Shown in pieces: positions 25,097 to 35,318 of a DNA stretch of 64,000 bases. This DNA comes from Exiguobacterium sp. SL-9 (GTDB taxonomy: Bacteria; Bacillota; Bacilli; Exiguobacteriales; Exiguobacteriaceae): NCBI RefSeq assembly GCF_004336985.1, contig NZ_SJUO01000001.1, positions 620,001 through 684,000 on the forward strand. Reading direction: 5' to 3'. Made by a program: the position numbers and the translations under genes. Position 1 is the first letter of the stretch. Each line of letters begins with the position of its first letter. Under the pieces are notes generated by a model. That model was given only the letters and a program-made list of their open reading frames with translations. It was not told the origin of the DNA and searched no databases.

Positions 25097-26533
25097 ATGA
25101 CCAACAGTTGGAACTTCGAGGCGACCTACCTCGATCTCCGTGACATCTTTTACGACCGGGGACCCGTCCATCCGGTCGACAAACCGGTGCTCGTCCTTTG
25201 GAACGAAGCTCTCGCCGAGACGCTCGGACTCGACGCCGAGGCGCGCCAAGACGTTGCACTCTTCGCTGGGAATCGCCAGACCGATACATCATTCTCACAA
25301 GCATATGCCGGCCACCAGTTCGGGCACTTCACGATGCTCGGGGACGGACGCGCGCTCATGCTCGGGGAACACGTCGCCCCGAACGGGAAACGAGTCGACG
25401 TCCAATTGAAAGGCTCAGGTCCGACCGAGTACTCGCGTGGCGGCGATGGACGGGCCGCCGTCGGCCCGATGGTGCGGGAATTCCTCATCAGTGAAGCGAT
25501 GCACGCCCTCGGCATCCCGACAAACCGGGCGCTTGCCGTCGTCACGACGGGTGAGCCGATTATGCGCCAAGGACCGAAGCATGGGGCCATCTTGACACGC
25601 GTGGCCTCGAGCCATTTACGTGTTGGTACGTTCCAATACGCCGCTGCAGCTGGCTCGATCGACGACGTCATCGCGCTCGCCGATTACGCGATACATCGCC
25701 ACGATCCGGACCTCGAAGGAAAACCGGACCGCTATGAACAGTTCCTTGGCCGCGTCATCACCCGCCAGGCGAAACTGATCGCGGAGTGGCAGCTCGTCGG
25801 GTTCATCCATGGTGTCATGAACACGGATAACACGTTCATCAGCGGCGAAGGACTCGACTATGGTCCGTGTGCGTTCATGGACACATATCACCCGAACACG
25901 GTCTTCAGCTCGATCGACCGCGAGGGCCGCTACGCCTATGCGAACCAGCCGTATATCGAATCGTGGAACTTGGCCCGCTTGGCCGAGACGCTCTTGCCGC
26001 TCCTCGCCGACACGCAGGAAGCGGCCGTCGACATTGCCAACAAACTGTTGAACGACTACACGGAAACGTATAAAGACGCGTACTTCACCGGTCTGGCCCA
26101 TAAAATCGGGCTCTACGTCCGTAAAGACGGGGATGATGCACTGACGGACGAGCTGCTGCGGCTCATGATGGAGTCCGAGGCCGACTTCACGAACACGTTC
26201 CGCGCGCTCACGCTCGGCGACACGGACGCGCTCGTTTTTGCTAAACAGGACGACGGCAAGGCGTGGCTCGCCGCTTGGCGGAAACGACTCGGGGAACAAG
26301 GTCTCCCGGACGAAGACGTCACCCGGCTCATGCGTCAACATAACCCGGCCGTCATCCCGCGCAATCATCACGTCGAAGCGGCGATTCAAGCGGCCGAACG
26401 TGGTGACTTCGATCCGACCCACGCACTGCTCGACGTCTTGCGAAATCCGTATGATTACGAAGCTGACTGTGGACGCTACGTCTCTCCCGGACCGCCGCGG
26501 ACGTATCCGTATCAGACATTCTGTGGCACATGA
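25097..26533 (+). CDS. selO: Protein adenylyltransferase SelO (YdiU/UPF0061)
   Basis: SelO is a pseudokinase-fold enzyme that transfers AMP to serine, threonine or tyrosine of target proteins and has been linked to redox stress. The 478 residues contain AYAGHQFGHFTMLGDGRA, the GSGPTEYSRGGDGRA loop and the GVMNTDN active-site motif. The C-terminus ends TFCGT, with the conserved cysteine in place of the selenocysteine found in vertebrates. The ATG at 25097 has AAGGGGGAA upstream. It is on the plus strand between minus-strand folC and the downstream genes, with its own promoter and terminator. Confidence 0.95.
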   Translation: MTNSWNFEATYLDLRDIFYDRGPVHPVDKPVLVLWNEALAETLGLDAEARQDVALFAGNRQTDTSFSQAYAGHQFGHFTMLGDGRALMLGEHVAPNGKRVDVQLKGSGPTEYSRGGDGRAAVGPMVREFLISEAMHALGIPTNRALAVVTTGEPIMRQGPKHGAILTRVASSHLRVGTFQYAAAAGSIDDVIALADYAIHRHDPDLEGKPDRYEQFLGRVITRQAKLIAEWQLVGFIHGVMNTDNTFISGEGLDYGPCAFMDTYHPNTVFSSIDREGRYAYANQPYIESWNLARLAETLLPLLADTQEAAVDIANKLLNDYTETYKDAYFTGLAHKIGLYVRKDGDDALTDELLRLMMESEADFTNTFRALTLGDTDALVFAKQDDGKAWLAAWRKRLGEQGLPDEDVTRLMRQHNPAVIPRNHHVEAAIQAAERGDFDPTHALLDVLRNPYDYEADCGRYVSPGPPRTYPYQTFCGT

Positions 26534-26534
26534 T

Positions 26535-26563
26535 CCATCTCGCTTTCGCGGGATGGTTTTTTT
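26535..26563 (+). terminator. Terminator of selO
   Basis: CCATCTCGC and GCGGGATGG pair around TTTC, followed by seven T residues. It begins directly at the selO stop codon. Confidence 0.88.
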
Positions 26564-26623
26564 GTAGGAACCTTTTGGCTAGTCGCCACGTAGAATAAAC
26601 AAAGTCCGTTTGGAGGTTTTATA

Positions 26624-26800
26624 ATGCGCTTACTCGCTTCACTCATTTCGTTAGGTTTCGCCTGCATGATTTCGCTCGAGCTTTGGCAAGGACCCTTTCT
26701 CAGCAATTGGGTCTGGACGATGCCAGCCTTCTTCCTAGGTGTGTCGTTCGTCCAATTCATGAAGCATTTGAACGAGCTTGAATGGAGTGACTCAAAATGA
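26624..26800 (+). CDS. Tiny membrane protein 1 of a three-gene set
   Basis: A 58-residue frame begins MRLLASLISLGFACMISLEL and has two hydrophobic stretches. It is supported by TTTGGAGGTTTT upstream of the ATG and by a 4-base ATGA overlap with the next frame. No family is recognised. Confidence 0.55.
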   Translation: MRLLASLISLGFACMISLELWQGPFLSNWVWTMPAFFLGVSFVQFMKHLNELEWSDSK

Positions 26801-26991
26801 AGATGACCGTCTTATTGATGGCGATGATTGTCGTGTCCACGTCCTACCTCGTCTATAGTTTTTATTTGTCGTTGACGGGTCAGCCGATTCAGCCGCAAGT
26901 GACCGGCTTGGCGATTGGCGTCCTGCTCACTTCCTCTTATTTCGTGACAACCGGCCGTCTTCCGTTTTGGAGTGAGAAAGAAGACGGATGA
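26797..26991 (+). CDS. Tiny membrane protein 2 of a three-gene set
   Basis: A 64-residue frame with two membrane helices (about 4-24 and 36-52) and a charged SEKEDG end. It overlaps both the preceding and the following frame by 4 bases (ATGA on each side), with GGAGTGA upstream of its start. That is strong evidence of a translated operon. Function unknown. Confidence 0.6.
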   Translation: MKMTVLLMAMIVVSTSYLVYSFYLSLTGQPIQPQVTGLAIGVLLTSSYFVTTGRLPFWSEKEDG

Positions 26992-27161
26992 AAGTCATCT
27001 ATTCCATATTGCTGTTGTTTAGCGGGATGCTCTATCTTGTTTATGTCGTTCATCTATTCCGTATCAGACATCCTCAGCCGCTCCTCTTGCATGCTTTGAT
27101 TGTTATTGTTTTATTTGGCATCATCTACGTTGGACGCAAAAGAAACCCCGAACATCGATGA
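26988..27161 (+). CDS. Tiny membrane protein 3 of a three-gene set
   Basis: A 57-residue frame starting MKVIYSILLLFSGMLYLVYV, with two membrane helices separated by RIRHPQP and a basic C-terminus. It overlaps the preceding frame by ATGA. The final codons run into the hairpin that ends the set. Confidence 0.55.
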   Translation: MKVIYSILLLFSGMLYLVYVVHLFRIRHPQPLLLHALIVIVLFGIIYVGRKRNPEHR

Positions 27162-27177
27162 AGATGCACGGGGGTTC
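27135..27177. terminator. Shared terminator between the tiny-protein operon and the hypothetical gene
   Basis: AACCCCG (27144-27150) and CGGGGGTT (27169-27176) form a stem around a loop of about 18 bases. On the minus strand it is followed by TTTCTTTT. On the plus strand the tail is weak. It probably serves mainly the minus-strand gene. Confidence 0.55.
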
Positions 27178-27188
27178 TTGCTGCTCAT

Positions 27189-27536
27189 TTAAATACCAAA
27201 ATGAACCAAGTCCTTGCCTTCACGTTCAGCTTGAATGATGAGACGAGCTAAATCGCTCAACTCTTCTGAACGAGGAAACGCACGTGATTGCGTGACAATC
27301 TCATAAAACATCGACAACGATTCGTTTGGGATGATGGTAATTCCGTAATAATCCAGCCCGAGCTCAGGACGATGATACGATTGGAAATAGGTACGCATAA
27401 TCGAACACGCCTCCATAAGCTCTTGGATAAAATCATCATCAACCTCAGTGTATCCATCATAATCTGGATTACGTATAGGTGTTTTCAATTTTCGATCCCA
27501 TAAATCAAATTCGTGCACTGGCAAACGAGAACCCAT
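27189..27536 (-). CDS. Hypothetical protein
   Basis: I do not recognise this 115-residue, acidic, probably cytosolic protein. It has no signal peptide or membrane segment and has a helical central part (DDDFIQELMEACSIM). It starts at the ATG at 27536 with GGAGAAAGG upstream, 18 bases after the lipoprotein gene, and could be expressed with it. Small acidic proteins of this type can be immunity or regulatory proteins, but nothing here supports either. Confidence 0.6.
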   Translation of the reverse strand: MGSRLPVHEFDLWDRKLKTPIRNPDYDGYTEVDDDFIQELMEACSIMRTYFQSYHRPELGLDYYGITIIPNESLSMFYEIVTQSRAFPRSEELSDLARLIIQAEREGKDLVHFGI

Positions 27537-27554
27537 CCTTTCTCCTGATTCAAT

Positions 27555-28337
27555 TTATTCTTTGATTGGAAAATCCACCACCGACGCCTCCGGCAACGAG
27601 TCTGAGAGGTTGAGCAATACTTCTTCTGACACATCACCCGTCAAAACGATGAGCTTGCCTTGATTCAGATAAAACAAGCCCCTCCCTTCCGGTTGATCCA
27701 AGCGATACCGCGCATTTGAATCGTCTCGCCGCTCAATCAATTCTCCGTCCGCCACACTGAACGCATCGGTCGTTAAAATCGTGATGTGCTGTGTCTCATC
27801 ATACAACGTCCACATCTCTACCGGTCGCTCCAGCTGATCCATGTTGAGGTGGGCGACAAAGAGCTCCTCTTCGGACAAATCCAACCCGTGCCGGACTTTT
27901 TCGGCCGTCTCGGGAATCGTAACGTTTTGGATGCCATGCAACACCCATTCCTCGCCCCGTGAATAGTTGAACACACCGAACGCATCGTCGCGGTTTGGTA
28001 ACTGGATGGCGATGAGCCCGAGGTCATCGATGACCATTTCATAGAAGACGCCGTCTCTCGACGGTCGTTCGGACGTGCCATCCGTATATTGAAGCGTGTA
28101 TTGGGCCGTGACCGCATCGAGTAGTCGAACGGTCCCTTTCGGCACGTCCTCGATGATCGAGCCGAACACTTCTTTCGCCGTCGTTTCCTCAACATCGGAA
28201 ACGGATGAATCAATTTCTTCTTTGTTTACGCTAACCGTGATTTTTGATTCCATCGGTTCGATGGGTGCAGCTCGTTCCGCCACACACCCACTCAATCCCA
28301 TCACAGCCAGACCTAACATCATGCTGATTCGTCTCAT
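27555..28337 (-). CDS. Putative lipoprotein
   Basis: The 260 residues start MRRISMMLGLAVMGLSGC, with a lipobox LSGC at about residues 15-18, so it should be lipidated and held on the outer face of the membrane. The remainder is a soluble domain with many acidic residues and no recognised family. The ATG at 28337 has GGTGGAG upstream. An ATG eight codons further upstream (MIQRWSD...) also has AGGAG and is possible. The open frame continues much further upstream into valS, but that part is only the shadow of valS. Confidence 0.7.
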   Translation of the reverse strand: MRRISMMLGLAVMGLSGCVAERAAPIEPMESKITVSVNKEEIDSSVSDVEETTAKEVFGSIIEDVPKGTVRLLDAVTAQYTLQYTDGTSERPSRDGVFYEMVIDDLGLIAIQLPNRDDAFGVFNYSRGEEWVLHGIQNVTIPETAEKVRHGLDLSEEELFVAHLNMDQLERPVEMWTLYDETQHITILTTDAFSVADGELIERRDDSNARYRLDQPEGRGLFYLNQGKLIVLTGDVSEEVLLNLSDSLPEASVVDFPIKE

Positions 28338-28385
28338 GTCACTCCACCTTTGTATCATCTCCTCTCCTAAATTCCACCAAACGAC

Positions 28386-28424
28386 AAAAAAACCTTCTTC
28401 GGAGAACTTTTCTCCAAAGAAGGT
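28386..28424 (-). terminator. Terminator of valS
   Basis: A near-perfect 15-bp stem on the minus strand (ACCTTCTTTGGAGAA with TTCTCCGAAGAAGGT), an AAG loop and seven T residues. It starts a few bases after the valS stop. Confidence 0.93.
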
Positions 28425-28431
28425 CCAACTT

Positions 28432-31083
28432 TTACTTACGCAACTCTTCCAAACGCGCACGAACCGCGTCACGCTTGTCGAGGTAGTCTTTCTCTTTCGC
28501 CTTCTCTTCGTCGATGACGTGAGCCGGTGCCTTGCCGGTGAAGCCTGGGTTGCCGAGTTTCTTCTGAACGCGCTCGACTTCCTTCTCGTACTTCGCCACT
28601 TCTTTTTCAAGACGGGCGATCTCTTCTTCAAAGTTGATGAGGTCAGCGAGCGGGATGAATAGTTCCGCACCCGTCATGATAGCTGACATCGACTTATCAG
28701 GAGCTGTCAAGCCACGTCCGATTTCGAGCTCGGTCGCGTTCGTGAACTTGCCGATCGTCGCTTCGTTTTCGCTCAAGTAACCTTGTGTCGTGTCGTCACT
28801 CGTCGCGATGAAGAGCTGAATCGGTTTCGACATCGGGGCGTTCACTTCCGAACGGATGTTACGGACCGAACGGATGACGTTCATGACCGCTTCAAACGCT
28901 GGTACCGAGTCCGCGAAGTGGAGCTCGTCGCGGCGTGTCGGGTAGCTCGCACGGACGATCGAGTCGCCTTCGTGCGGCAAGTGCTGCCAGATTTCCTCTG
29001 TGAGGAACGGCATGAACGGGTGCATGAGACGCATGATCGAGTCGAGCGTGTACGCGAGCACTGAACGTGTCGTCGCTTTCGCCGCCTCGTCCTCACCGTA
29101 GAGCGTGAGTTTCGCCATCTCGATGTACCAGTTACAGAACTCTTCCCAGATGAAGTTGTACAAGTAACGGCCAGCTTCGCCGAACTCGTACTTGTCGACG
29201 AGACGCGTCACTTGGTCGATCGTGTCGTTCAAGCGTGTGAGAATCCACTTGTCAGCGAGCGTCTTTTCACCTGACAAATCGATATCCTCATACTTCATGC
29301 CGTCCATGTTCATAAGGGCGAAACGGCTCGCGTTCCAAATCTTGTTCGCGAAGTTCCATGTCGATTCAATCTTCTCCCAATAGAAACGAAGGTCGTTCCC
29401 TGGTGTCGATCCCGTGAGGAGGAACCAGCGGAGCGAGTCCGCGCCGTATTGGTCGATGACTTCCATCGGGTCGACGCCGTTTCCGAGCGATTTCGACATT
29501 TTGCGGCCTTCCGAGTCGCGGATGAGACCGTGGATGAGCACGTCGTTGAACGGCTGCTTCCCAGTGAACTCGAGCGATTGGAAAATCATGCGCGATACCC
29601 AGAAGAAGATGATGTCGTAACCCGTGACGAGCGCGCTCGTCGGGAAGTAACGTTTGAAGTCTGCTGAGTCCGTGTCCGGCCAGCCCATCGTCGAGAACGG
29701 CCAGAGCGCTGACGAGAACCATGTGTCGAGCACGTCTTCGTCTTGGTGCCAGTTCTTACTGTCAGCCGGTGCTTCTTTGCCTACATAGATTTCACCTGTC
29801 TCGTTATGGTACCAAGCCGGGATACGGTGGCCCCACCAGAGTTGACGGCTGATACACCAGTCGCGGATGTTCTCCATCCAGCGGAGGTACGTGCCTTCGA
29901 ACCGCTCTGGGACGAAGTTGACTTTCGTGTCGTCATGTCCTTGCGCTTCGAGCGCTGCTTTCGCGAGCGGCTCCATGTCGACGAACCACTGTTTCGAAAG
30001 ATACGGCTCGATGACCGCGCCTGAACGTTCCGAGTGACCGACCGAGTGCGTGTGCGGCTCGATCTTCACGAGCGTGCCGTCCGCTTCTAGGTCTTTGACG
30101 AGTTGCTTGCGGCATTCGAAGCGGTCGAGCCCTTCGTACTTGCCGGCGTTCTCGTTCATCTTGCCGCCTTCGTCCATGACGAGGATGCGCGGGAGCTCGT
30201 GGCGGTTCCCGATCTCGAAGTCGTTCGGGTCATGCGCCGGCGTGATCTTCACGCAACCTGTACCGAACTCCATGTCGACGTAGTCGTCGGCAACGATCGG
30301 AATCTCACGGTTCATGACCGGAAGCATGATCGTCTTGCCGACGAGGTGCGCGTAACGCTCGTCTTTCGGGTTGACGGCAACGGCTGTATCGCCGAGCATC
30401 GTCTCCGGACGTGTCGTCGCGATCTCGATGTGGCCTGAGCCGTCAGCGAGCGGATACTTCATGTGGTAGAACGCGCCTTCGACTTCTTGGTAGATGACCT
30501 CGATGTCCGAGACGGCCGTCTTTTGCGCCGGATCCCAGTTGACGATATATTCGCCGCGGTAAATCAAGCCTTTCTCATAGAGACGGACGAACACTTCCTG
30601 GACCGCTTTCGAGAGTCCTTCGTCGAGCGTGAAGCGCTCACGTGAGTAGTCGAGACCGAGGCCAAGTTTTGACCACTGGGCACGGATCGTGTCGGCGTAC
30701 TCGTCTTTCCATTCCCACGTCTTCTCGAGGAACTTCTCGCGTCCGAGGTCGTAACGCATGATGCCGTCCTCACGGAGCTTCTGTTCGACTTTCGCTTGCG
30801 TCGCGATTCCGGCGTGGTCCATCCCTGGGAGCCAGAGGACGTCATACCCTTGCATGCGCTTCAAGCGCGTCAACAAATCTTGGAGCGTCGTGTCCCACGC
30901 GTGTCCGAGGTGAAGTTTCCCTGTTACGTTCGGTGGCGGGATGACGATCGTGTACGGCTGTTTTGAATCGTCCTCGTCTGCTTTGAATACGTCGTTCTCT
31001 AACCAGTAGTCATACCATTTCGCTTCCGTCGCACTTGGATCGTACTTCGTCGGCATGGTGATTTCGTTTGTCTCGTTGGCCAT
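28432..31083 (-). CDS. valS: Valyl-tRNA synthetase
   Basis: This class I synthetase charges tRNA-Val. The 883 residues have the HIGH-type motif in [15 protein letters not shown] near residue 52 and [12 protein letters not shown] at about residue 530. The CP1 editing domain and the C-terminal coiled coil with many lysine and glutamate residues are at their usual places. The ATG at 31083 has AGAGGAGG upstream. Expression is controlled by a T-box leader directly upstream with its own promoter. Confidence 0.97.
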   Translation of the reverse strand: MANETNEITMPTKYDPSATEAKWYDYWLENDVFKADEDDSKQPYTIVIPPPNVTGKLHLGHAWDTTLQDLLTRLKRMQGYDVLWLPGMDHAGIATQAKVEQKLREDGIMRYDLGREKFLEKTWEWKDEYADTIRAQWSKLGLGLDYSRERFTLDEGLSKAVQEVFVRLYEKGLIYRGEYIVNWDPAQKTAVSDIEVIYQEVEGAFYHMKYPLADGSGHIEIATTRPETMLGDTAVAVNPKDERYAHLVGKTIMLPVMNREIPIVADDYVDMEFGTGCVKITPAHDPNDFEIGNRHELPRILVMDEGGKMNENAGKYEGLDRFECRKQLVKDLEADGTLVKIEPHTHSVGHSERSGAVIEPYLSKQWFVDMEPLAKAALEAQGHDDTKVNFVPERFEGTYLRWMENIRDWCISRQLWWGHRIPAWYHNETGEIYVGKEAPADSKNWHQDEDVLDTWFSSALWPFSTMGWPDTDSADFKRYFPTSALVTGYDIIFFWVSRMIFQSLEFTGKQPFNDVLIHGLIRDSEGRKMSKSLGNGVDPMEVIDQYGADSLRWFLLTGSTPGNDLRFYWEKIESTWNFANKIWNASRFALMNMDGMKYEDIDLSGEKTLADKWILTRLNDTIDQVTRLVDKYEFGEAGRYLYNFIWEEFCNWYIEMAKLTLYGEDEAAKATTRSVLAYTLDSIMRLMHPFMPFLTEEIWQHLPHEGDSIVRASYPTRRDELHFADSVPAFEAVMNVIRSVRNIRSEVNAPMSKPIQLFIATSDDTTQGYLSENEATIGKFTNATELEIGRGLTAPDKSMSAIMTGAELFIPLADLINFEEEIARLEKEVAKYEKEVERVQKKLGNPGFTGKAPAHVIDEEKAKEKDYLDKRDAVRARLEELRK

Positions 31084-31112
31084 ATGCGCAACCTCCTCTA
31101 ATCATGTGGACA

Positions 31113-31369
31113 AAAAAACGGCTACTCTCGTCCTTAACGCTAAGGACGAAAGAAGCCGTATCTTCCGCGGTACCACCTTAGTTCGCCAATATGTGGCGCC
31201 CTCAAAATCGAATAACGGTCGATGGACCGGACCTCCCTACTTCGTTCAAAAGGTCAGCTCCGAGGCGACTTCGGCCCCATCCCTCGCGGCCTCGCACCAA
31301 GCGGCCGCGTCTCTGAAAAAGGATGTTGTTGGCGTACTATTCCTCATCGTAGCTTTTAATCGTATCTGT
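31113..31369 (-). promoter_or_regulatory. T-box riboswitch controlling valS
   Basis: The leader contains the conserved T-box sequence AAGGTGGTACCGCGG at about 31179-31165. This would bind the acceptor end of uncharged tRNA and form an antiterminator. The competing terminator is the stem ACGGCT...AGCCGT with seven T residues (down to about 31114). Upstream, stem I carries GAA followed by GTC (31269-31267) and then GAGCT, the usual context of the specifier. This gives a GUC valine codon, which agrees with valS. Uncharged tRNA-Val should therefore increase valS expression. Confidence 0.93.
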
Positions 31370-31375
31370 TAAACA

Positions 31376-31404
31376 ATTGTAGCGACAGAAGATGGTTCCG
31401 TCAA
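31376..31404 (-). promoter_or_regulatory. Promoter of the valS T-box transcript
   Basis: TTGACG (31404-31399), a 17-base spacer and TACAAT (31381-31376) form a good housekeeping promoter on the minus strand. It lies immediately after the hemL stop codon. Confidence 0.8.
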
Positions 31405-31406
31405 GA

Positions 31407-32711
31407 TTACAGTGAAAACTCTTGTTGCAACTCTTTGAACGTCGCGTCGACCGCTGCGAGCGTCTGGTCGATATCTTCATCCGTATGCACGGTCGAGAGG
31501 AACAAGCCTTCGAACTGTGACGGTGGCAAGAAAACGCCGCGCGCCGCCATCTTCTGATAGTAAGCGCGGAACAAGTCGAGGTTCGCCGTCTTCGCTTTCT
31601 CGAAGTTCGTCACTTTCTCGTTCGTGAAGAAGAAACCGAACATCGAGCCGGCACGGTTCGTGTCGTGCGGGATGTTATATTTCTCGGCCGCTTTCGTGTA
31701 GCCTTCAGCGAGACGGTCCGCTTTTCGTTCGAACTCGGCGTAATGCTCAGGCTTGAGTTGCGACAACGTCGTATAGCCGGCGATCATCGCAAGTGGGTTG
31801 CCTGAGAGCGTCCCGGCCTGGTAAATCGGTCCTTGCGGCGCGATTTGTTCCATAATCTCGCGTTTTCCGCCATAGGCACCGACCGGAAGGCCGCCGCCGA
31901 TGACTTTCCCGAGGCACGTCAAGTCCGGCGTCACGCCGAAGTAGCCTTGGGCACAGTTGTAGCCGACCCGGAAGCCGGTCATGACCTCATCAAAGATGAG
32001 AAGCGAACCGTACTGTTCCGTAATCTCGCGAAGTCCTTCAAGGAAGCCAGGCTGTGGGGGCACGAAGCCCATATTGCCGGCCGCCGGTTCAACGATGACA
32101 CCCGCGATATCGTCGCCGAATTTTTCGAAGGCGACGCGGAGGGCATCCAAATCGTTATACGGCACTGTGAGCGTCTGGCTCGCCAAATCTTTCGGCACGC
32201 CCGGTGAGTCCGGGAGACCGAGTGTCGCGACACCCGAACCGGCCTTGATGAGGAGCGAGTCGCCGTGACCGTGGTAGCAGCCTTCGAACTTCAAGATTTT
32301 CGTCTTGCCCGTGTAGCCGCGTGCGAGGCGGAGTGCCGCCATCGTCGCTTCCGTACCCGAGTTGACCATGCGCACCATCTCGATCGATGGGACGCGCTCG
32401 ATGACGAGCTCGGCCATTTTCGTTTCAAGCTCGGTCGGTGTCCCGAACGTCCAGCCTTTTTCGGCTTGCTCTTGAATCGCCTTCGTCACGACAGGGTCAC
32501 GGTGGCCGAGGATGAGTGGTCCCCATGAGAGGACGTAGTCGATATATTCGTTGCCATCGATGTCGTAGACGCGCGAGCCTTCGCCACGTTCAGCAAAGAT
32601 TGGCGTCATACCGACTGATTTATAGGCACGGACCGGGCTGTTTACCCCGCCCGGCATGAGCGGACGTGCTTGTTCGAACGCCGCTTCTGAGCGTGTTTGT
32701 TTGTAGGTCAT
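31407..32711 (-). CDS. hemL: Glutamate-1-semialdehyde 2,1-aminomutase
   Basis: This PLP enzyme converts glutamate-1-semialdehyde to 5-aminolevulinate, the second step of the C5 haem route. The 434 residues contain [16 protein letters not shown] at the start, [15 protein letters not shown], the ILGH motif and [17 protein letters not shown], which holds the PLP lysine. The start at 32711 overlaps the hemB stop by 4 bases. It is the last gene of the haem cluster. No terminator is seen before the valS promoter. Confidence 0.97.
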   Translation of the reverse strand: MTYKQTRSEAAFEQARPLMPGGVNSPVRAYKSVGMTPIFAERGEGSRVYDIDGNEYIDYVLSWGPLILGHRDPVVTKAIQEQAEKGWTFGTPTELETKMAELVIERVPSIEMVRMVNSGTEATMAALRLARGYTGKTKILKFEGCYHGHGDSLLIKAGSGVATLGLPDSPGVPKDLASQTLTVPYNDLDALRVAFEKFGDDIAGVIVEPAAGNMGFVPPQPGFLEGLREITEQYGSLLIFDEVMTGFRVGYNCAQGYFGVTPDLTCLGKVIGGGLPVGAYGGKREIMEQIAPQGPIYQAGTLSGNPLAMIAGYTTLSQLKPEHYAEFERKADRLAEGYTKAAEKYNIPHDTNRAGSMFGFFFTNEKVTNFEKAKTANLDLFRAYYQKMAARGVFLPPSQFEGLFLSTVHTDEDIDQTLAAVDATFKELQQEFSL

Positions 32712-33688
32712 GCGTAGTCTCCTTCCAAATAGCGACAGACGTCTTTAGCGAAATATGTGACGATGAGGTCCGCACCGGCCCGCTTGAAGCCGACCATCGT
32801 CTCCATGACGATGCGTTGCTCATCGACCCAGTCGTTCAAAGCAGCCGCTTTGACCATGGCATACTCTCCGCTCACGTTATACGCCACGATCGGCATATCG
32901 AGCGAGTCGCGCATGTCACGGATGATGTCCATGAACGCGAGCGCCGGTTTGACGATCATGAAGTCAGCGCCTTGCTCGACGTCCGATTGTGATTCCCGGA
33001 ATGCTTCGCGGCGGTTGGCCGGATCCATCTGATAGCCTTTGCGGTCGCCTTCACCAGGTGCCGATTGGGCCGCATCACGGAACGGTCCGTAGTACGCCGA
33101 TGCGTATTTGACGCCGTAGCTCATGATTGGGATATGGTTGAATCCGTTTTGGTCGAGTCCTTCACGGATGGCGGCGACGAAGCCGTCCATCATCGAGCTC
33201 GGTGCGATGATGTCAGCACCGGCTTGCGCTTGTGTGATCGCCGTCTGCACGTGAAGCGGTAGTGACGCGTCGTTATCGACATCACCGTTCTTCACGATGC
33301 CGCAGTGGCCCGTCGACGTGTATTCACAGAGGCACGTGTCGGCGATGACTGTGAGCTGTGGCGCCCACTCTTTTACTTTGCGGATCGCTTCTTGGACGAT
33401 GCCGTGGTCATGGTACGCCTCGCTGCCTTCCGGGTCTTTATGTTCCGGCACACCGAACAAGAGCACCGATTGAATGCCGAGGTCGACAATCTCGTTGATC
33501 TCGTCCTCGAGACGGTCGAGTGAGAAGTTGAAGACGCCCGGCATCGAGCTGACCTCACGTTTAATGTCTGTCCCTTCGATGATGAAGAGCGGGTAAATCA
33601 AATCTTCTTTCCGAACATGATTTTCACGTACGAGTGCACGCATCGACTTCGAGGAACGAAGGCGACGGTGACGGTCAAACTGGTTCAT
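32708..33688 (-). CDS. hemB: Delta-aminolevulinic acid dehydratase (porphobilinogen synthase)
   Basis: HemB condenses two 5-aminolevulinate molecules to porphobilinogen. The 326 residues contain the zinc-cysteine region [14 protein letters not shown]. The two active-site lysines are visible in [18 protein letters not shown] and [13 protein letters not shown] use the ATG at 33688 (MNQFDRHRR), which has GGGGAGGA upstream, rather than longer in-frame starts. It overlaps hemD by 4 bases and hemL by 4 bases. Confidence 0.97.
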   Translation of the reverse strand: MNQFDRHRRLRSSKSMRALVRENHVRKEDLIYPLFIIEGTDIKREVSSMPGVFNFSLDRLEDEINEIVDLGIQSVLLFGVPEHKDPEGSEAYHDHGIVQEAIRKVKEWAPQLTVIADTCLCEYTSTGHCGIVKNGDVDNDASLPLHVQTAITQAQAGADIIAPSSMMDGFVAAIREGLDQNGFNHIPIMSYGVKYASAYYGPFRDAAQSAPGEGDRKGYQMDPANRREAFRESQSDVEQGADFMIVKPALAFMDIIRDMRDSLDMPIVAYNVSGEYAMVKAAALNDWVDEQRIVMETMVGFKRAGADLIVTYFAKDVCRYLEGDYA

Positions 33689-34350
33689 GAAAAATCCTCC
33701 CCTATACACTGTATTAATGCATCCATAGTATAACACTCAGGCACTCGGACCGGTAACGTCGACACTTCCCGGACGGCGCGCTCGGTCACTTCACCGATGG
33801 CGTACCACGTCCCATGGAAATGCTCGAGGTACGGCGTGAGCGCTCGCACGGCGGATGGGCTGAGGACGAGGAGCGCCTCGATTCCTTCGAGCGCCTCGAC
33901 TTCCGTCCCCGTCAGTTCACGGCCGATCGTCTCATAGACGACCCAGTCGTGAACGTTTGCGAGTTGCTGCATATGATCCGTGTTCGCCAAATCGCCTCGG
34001 GCGAACAAGACGATATCACCCTCATCGACGACACTCGCCAAATCGCGGAATAACGCCTCGCCCGTAAATGTATCCGGCATGAGCGCGACGCTGAAGCCGA
34101 CGGCCTCGAGTGCTTGTTTCGTCTTCTCCCCGACGGCCGCGACTTTGACGTCGCGCGGGACGTCACGGAGCGCCGGCACCGCCGTCTGGCTCGTCACGAC
34201 GAGCCAATCGAACCGGTGAATCGGGATCTCTCGATGTGTCAGTCTCGTCTCGATGAGCGGGACGTGATGAACGGAAAGACCGCTCGCGGTGAGCCGGGCT
34301 CGTTGCGTAGCGGTCAGTCGTTTTGTCCCTGTGTACCAGACGTCACGCAT
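33685..34350 (-). CDS. hemD: Uroporphyrinogen-III synthase
   Basis: HemD closes and inverts the tetrapyrrole ring. The family is poorly conserved. The 221 residues show the two-domain pattern with [30 protein letters not shown] and [16 protein letters not shown]. Position between hemC and hemB supports the call. I start at the ATG at 34350 (MRDVWYTG). It overlaps hemC by 8 bases and lacks a strong ribosome binding site, so translation is probably coupled. A further upstream TTG would extend it by 12 residues. Confidence 0.9.
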   Translation of the reverse strand: MRDVWYTGTKRLTATQRARLTASGLSVHHVPLIETRLTHREIPIHRFDWLVVTSQTAVPALRDVPRDVKVAAVGEKTKQALEAVGFSVALMPDTFTGEALFRDLASVVDEGDIVLFARGDLANTDHMQQLANVHDWVVYETIGRELTGTEVEALEGIEALLVLSPSAVRALTPYLEHFHGTWYAIGEVTERAVREVSTLPVRVPECYTMDALIQCIGEDFS

Positions 34351-35260
34351 TGACCGAGGCGAGAATTTCACGCCCGCCGCGTCCAAGCAAATCGTCTGCC
34401 ACGTCGTTGCCGAGTGCGATCACGTCAGATGACGTCTTCGTCACGCGAAGCACTTCTTTGCCGTCGACTGAAGCGATGAGCCCAGTGAGCGTCACGTCGT
34501 CCCCGTCGACCGTCGCGTAACCGCCGACCGGAACGTGGCAGCTGCCTTCGATCGCTTTGAGGAACGTCCGCTCCGCCGTCGCGGCTTTCGCCGTCACGTC
34601 ATCGTGGAGCAATTGTAGAATCGCCGTCACTTCAGCATCCTCTTTCCGGCTCTCGATGGCGAGCACACCTTGTCCGACGGCCGGGACCATCATGTCGGCG
34701 TCAAGCGCCTCGAAGTCGACACGGTCCGTCCACCCCATCCGTTCGAGCCCGGCTTTGGCGAGCAAGATGGCGTTGAAGTTTTCCGTCTCGAGTTTTTTGA
34801 GACGTGTGTCGATGTTGCCGCGGATCCATTGAATCTCGAAGTCCGGGCGGGCGGCGAGCATTTGGGCGCCGCGACGGAGTGAGCTCGTCCCGATGACGGC
34901 ACCTTCCGGGAGCGTCTCGAACGTATAGCCGTTCTCGCAGATGAGCACGTCACGAGCGTCGACCCGCTTCGGCATACAGCTGATATAGAGTTCTTCCGGC
35001 AACTCGGCCGGGACGTCTTTCATGCTGTGGACGGCGAAGTCAATGTCCCCGGCAATCATCTGTTGTTGGATTTCTTTGACGAACAATCCTTTGCCGCCGA
35101 CTTTTGACAACTGGACATTGACGATTTGGTCGCCTTTCGTCACGATCTCTTTGATTTCGAACTCGTTTTGCGCCCCAGCTTTCTTCAATTGGTCGATGAC
35201 CCATTTCGTCTGTGTCATCGCAAGTTGTGAACGGCGTGAGCCGACGATAATTTTACGCAT
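34343..35260 (-). CDS. hemC: Porphobilinogen deaminase (hydroxymethylbilane synthase)
   Basis: HemC joins four porphobilinogens into hydroxymethylbilane. The 305 residues contain GSRRSQLAMTQT at the start, HSMKDVPAELPE and the dipyrromethane cofactor loop SCHVPVGGYA with its cysteine. The ATG at 35260 has AGGGGATATGG upstream; a more distal ATG lies inside that site. It follows hemA directly, without the hemX gene found in Bacillus, and a hairpin terminator separates the two. Confidence 0.96.
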   Translation of the reverse strand: MRKIIVGSRRSQLAMTQTKWVIDQLKKAGAQNEFEIKEIVTKGDQIVNVQLSKVGGKGLFVKEIQQQMIAGDIDFAVHSMKDVPAELPEELYISCMPKRVDARDVLICENGYTFETLPEGAVIGTSSLRRGAQMLAARPDFEIQWIRGNIDTRLKKLETENFNAILLAKAGLERMGWTDRVDFEALDADMMVPAVGQGVLAIESRKEDAEVTAILQLLHDDVTAKAATAERTFLKAIEGSCHVPVGGYATVDGDDVTLTGLIASVDGKEVLRVTKTSSDVIALGNDVADDLLGRGGREILASVNA

Positions 35261-35278
35261 AGTCCATATCCCCTTCAT

Positions 35279-35312
35279 AGAAAAAGGCGACGAGATCCGC
35301 CGCCTTTTTTGT
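35279..35312 (-). terminator. Intra-cluster terminator between hemA and hemC
   Basis: On the minus strand AAAGGCGGCG and CGTCGCCTTT form a stem around GATCT, followed by TTTC. It lies between the hemA stop and the hemC ribosome binding site, so it could lower expression of hemCDBL relative to hemA. Confidence 0.75.
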
Positions 35313-35318
35313 TTTGTA

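Noticed and set aside
28338-28670. 111-codon N-terminal extension of the lipoprotein frame
   Set aside because: It overlaps the end of valS and its terminator, is very rich in Arg, Ser and Thr, and is separated from a clear lipobox-containing start with its own ribosome binding site.
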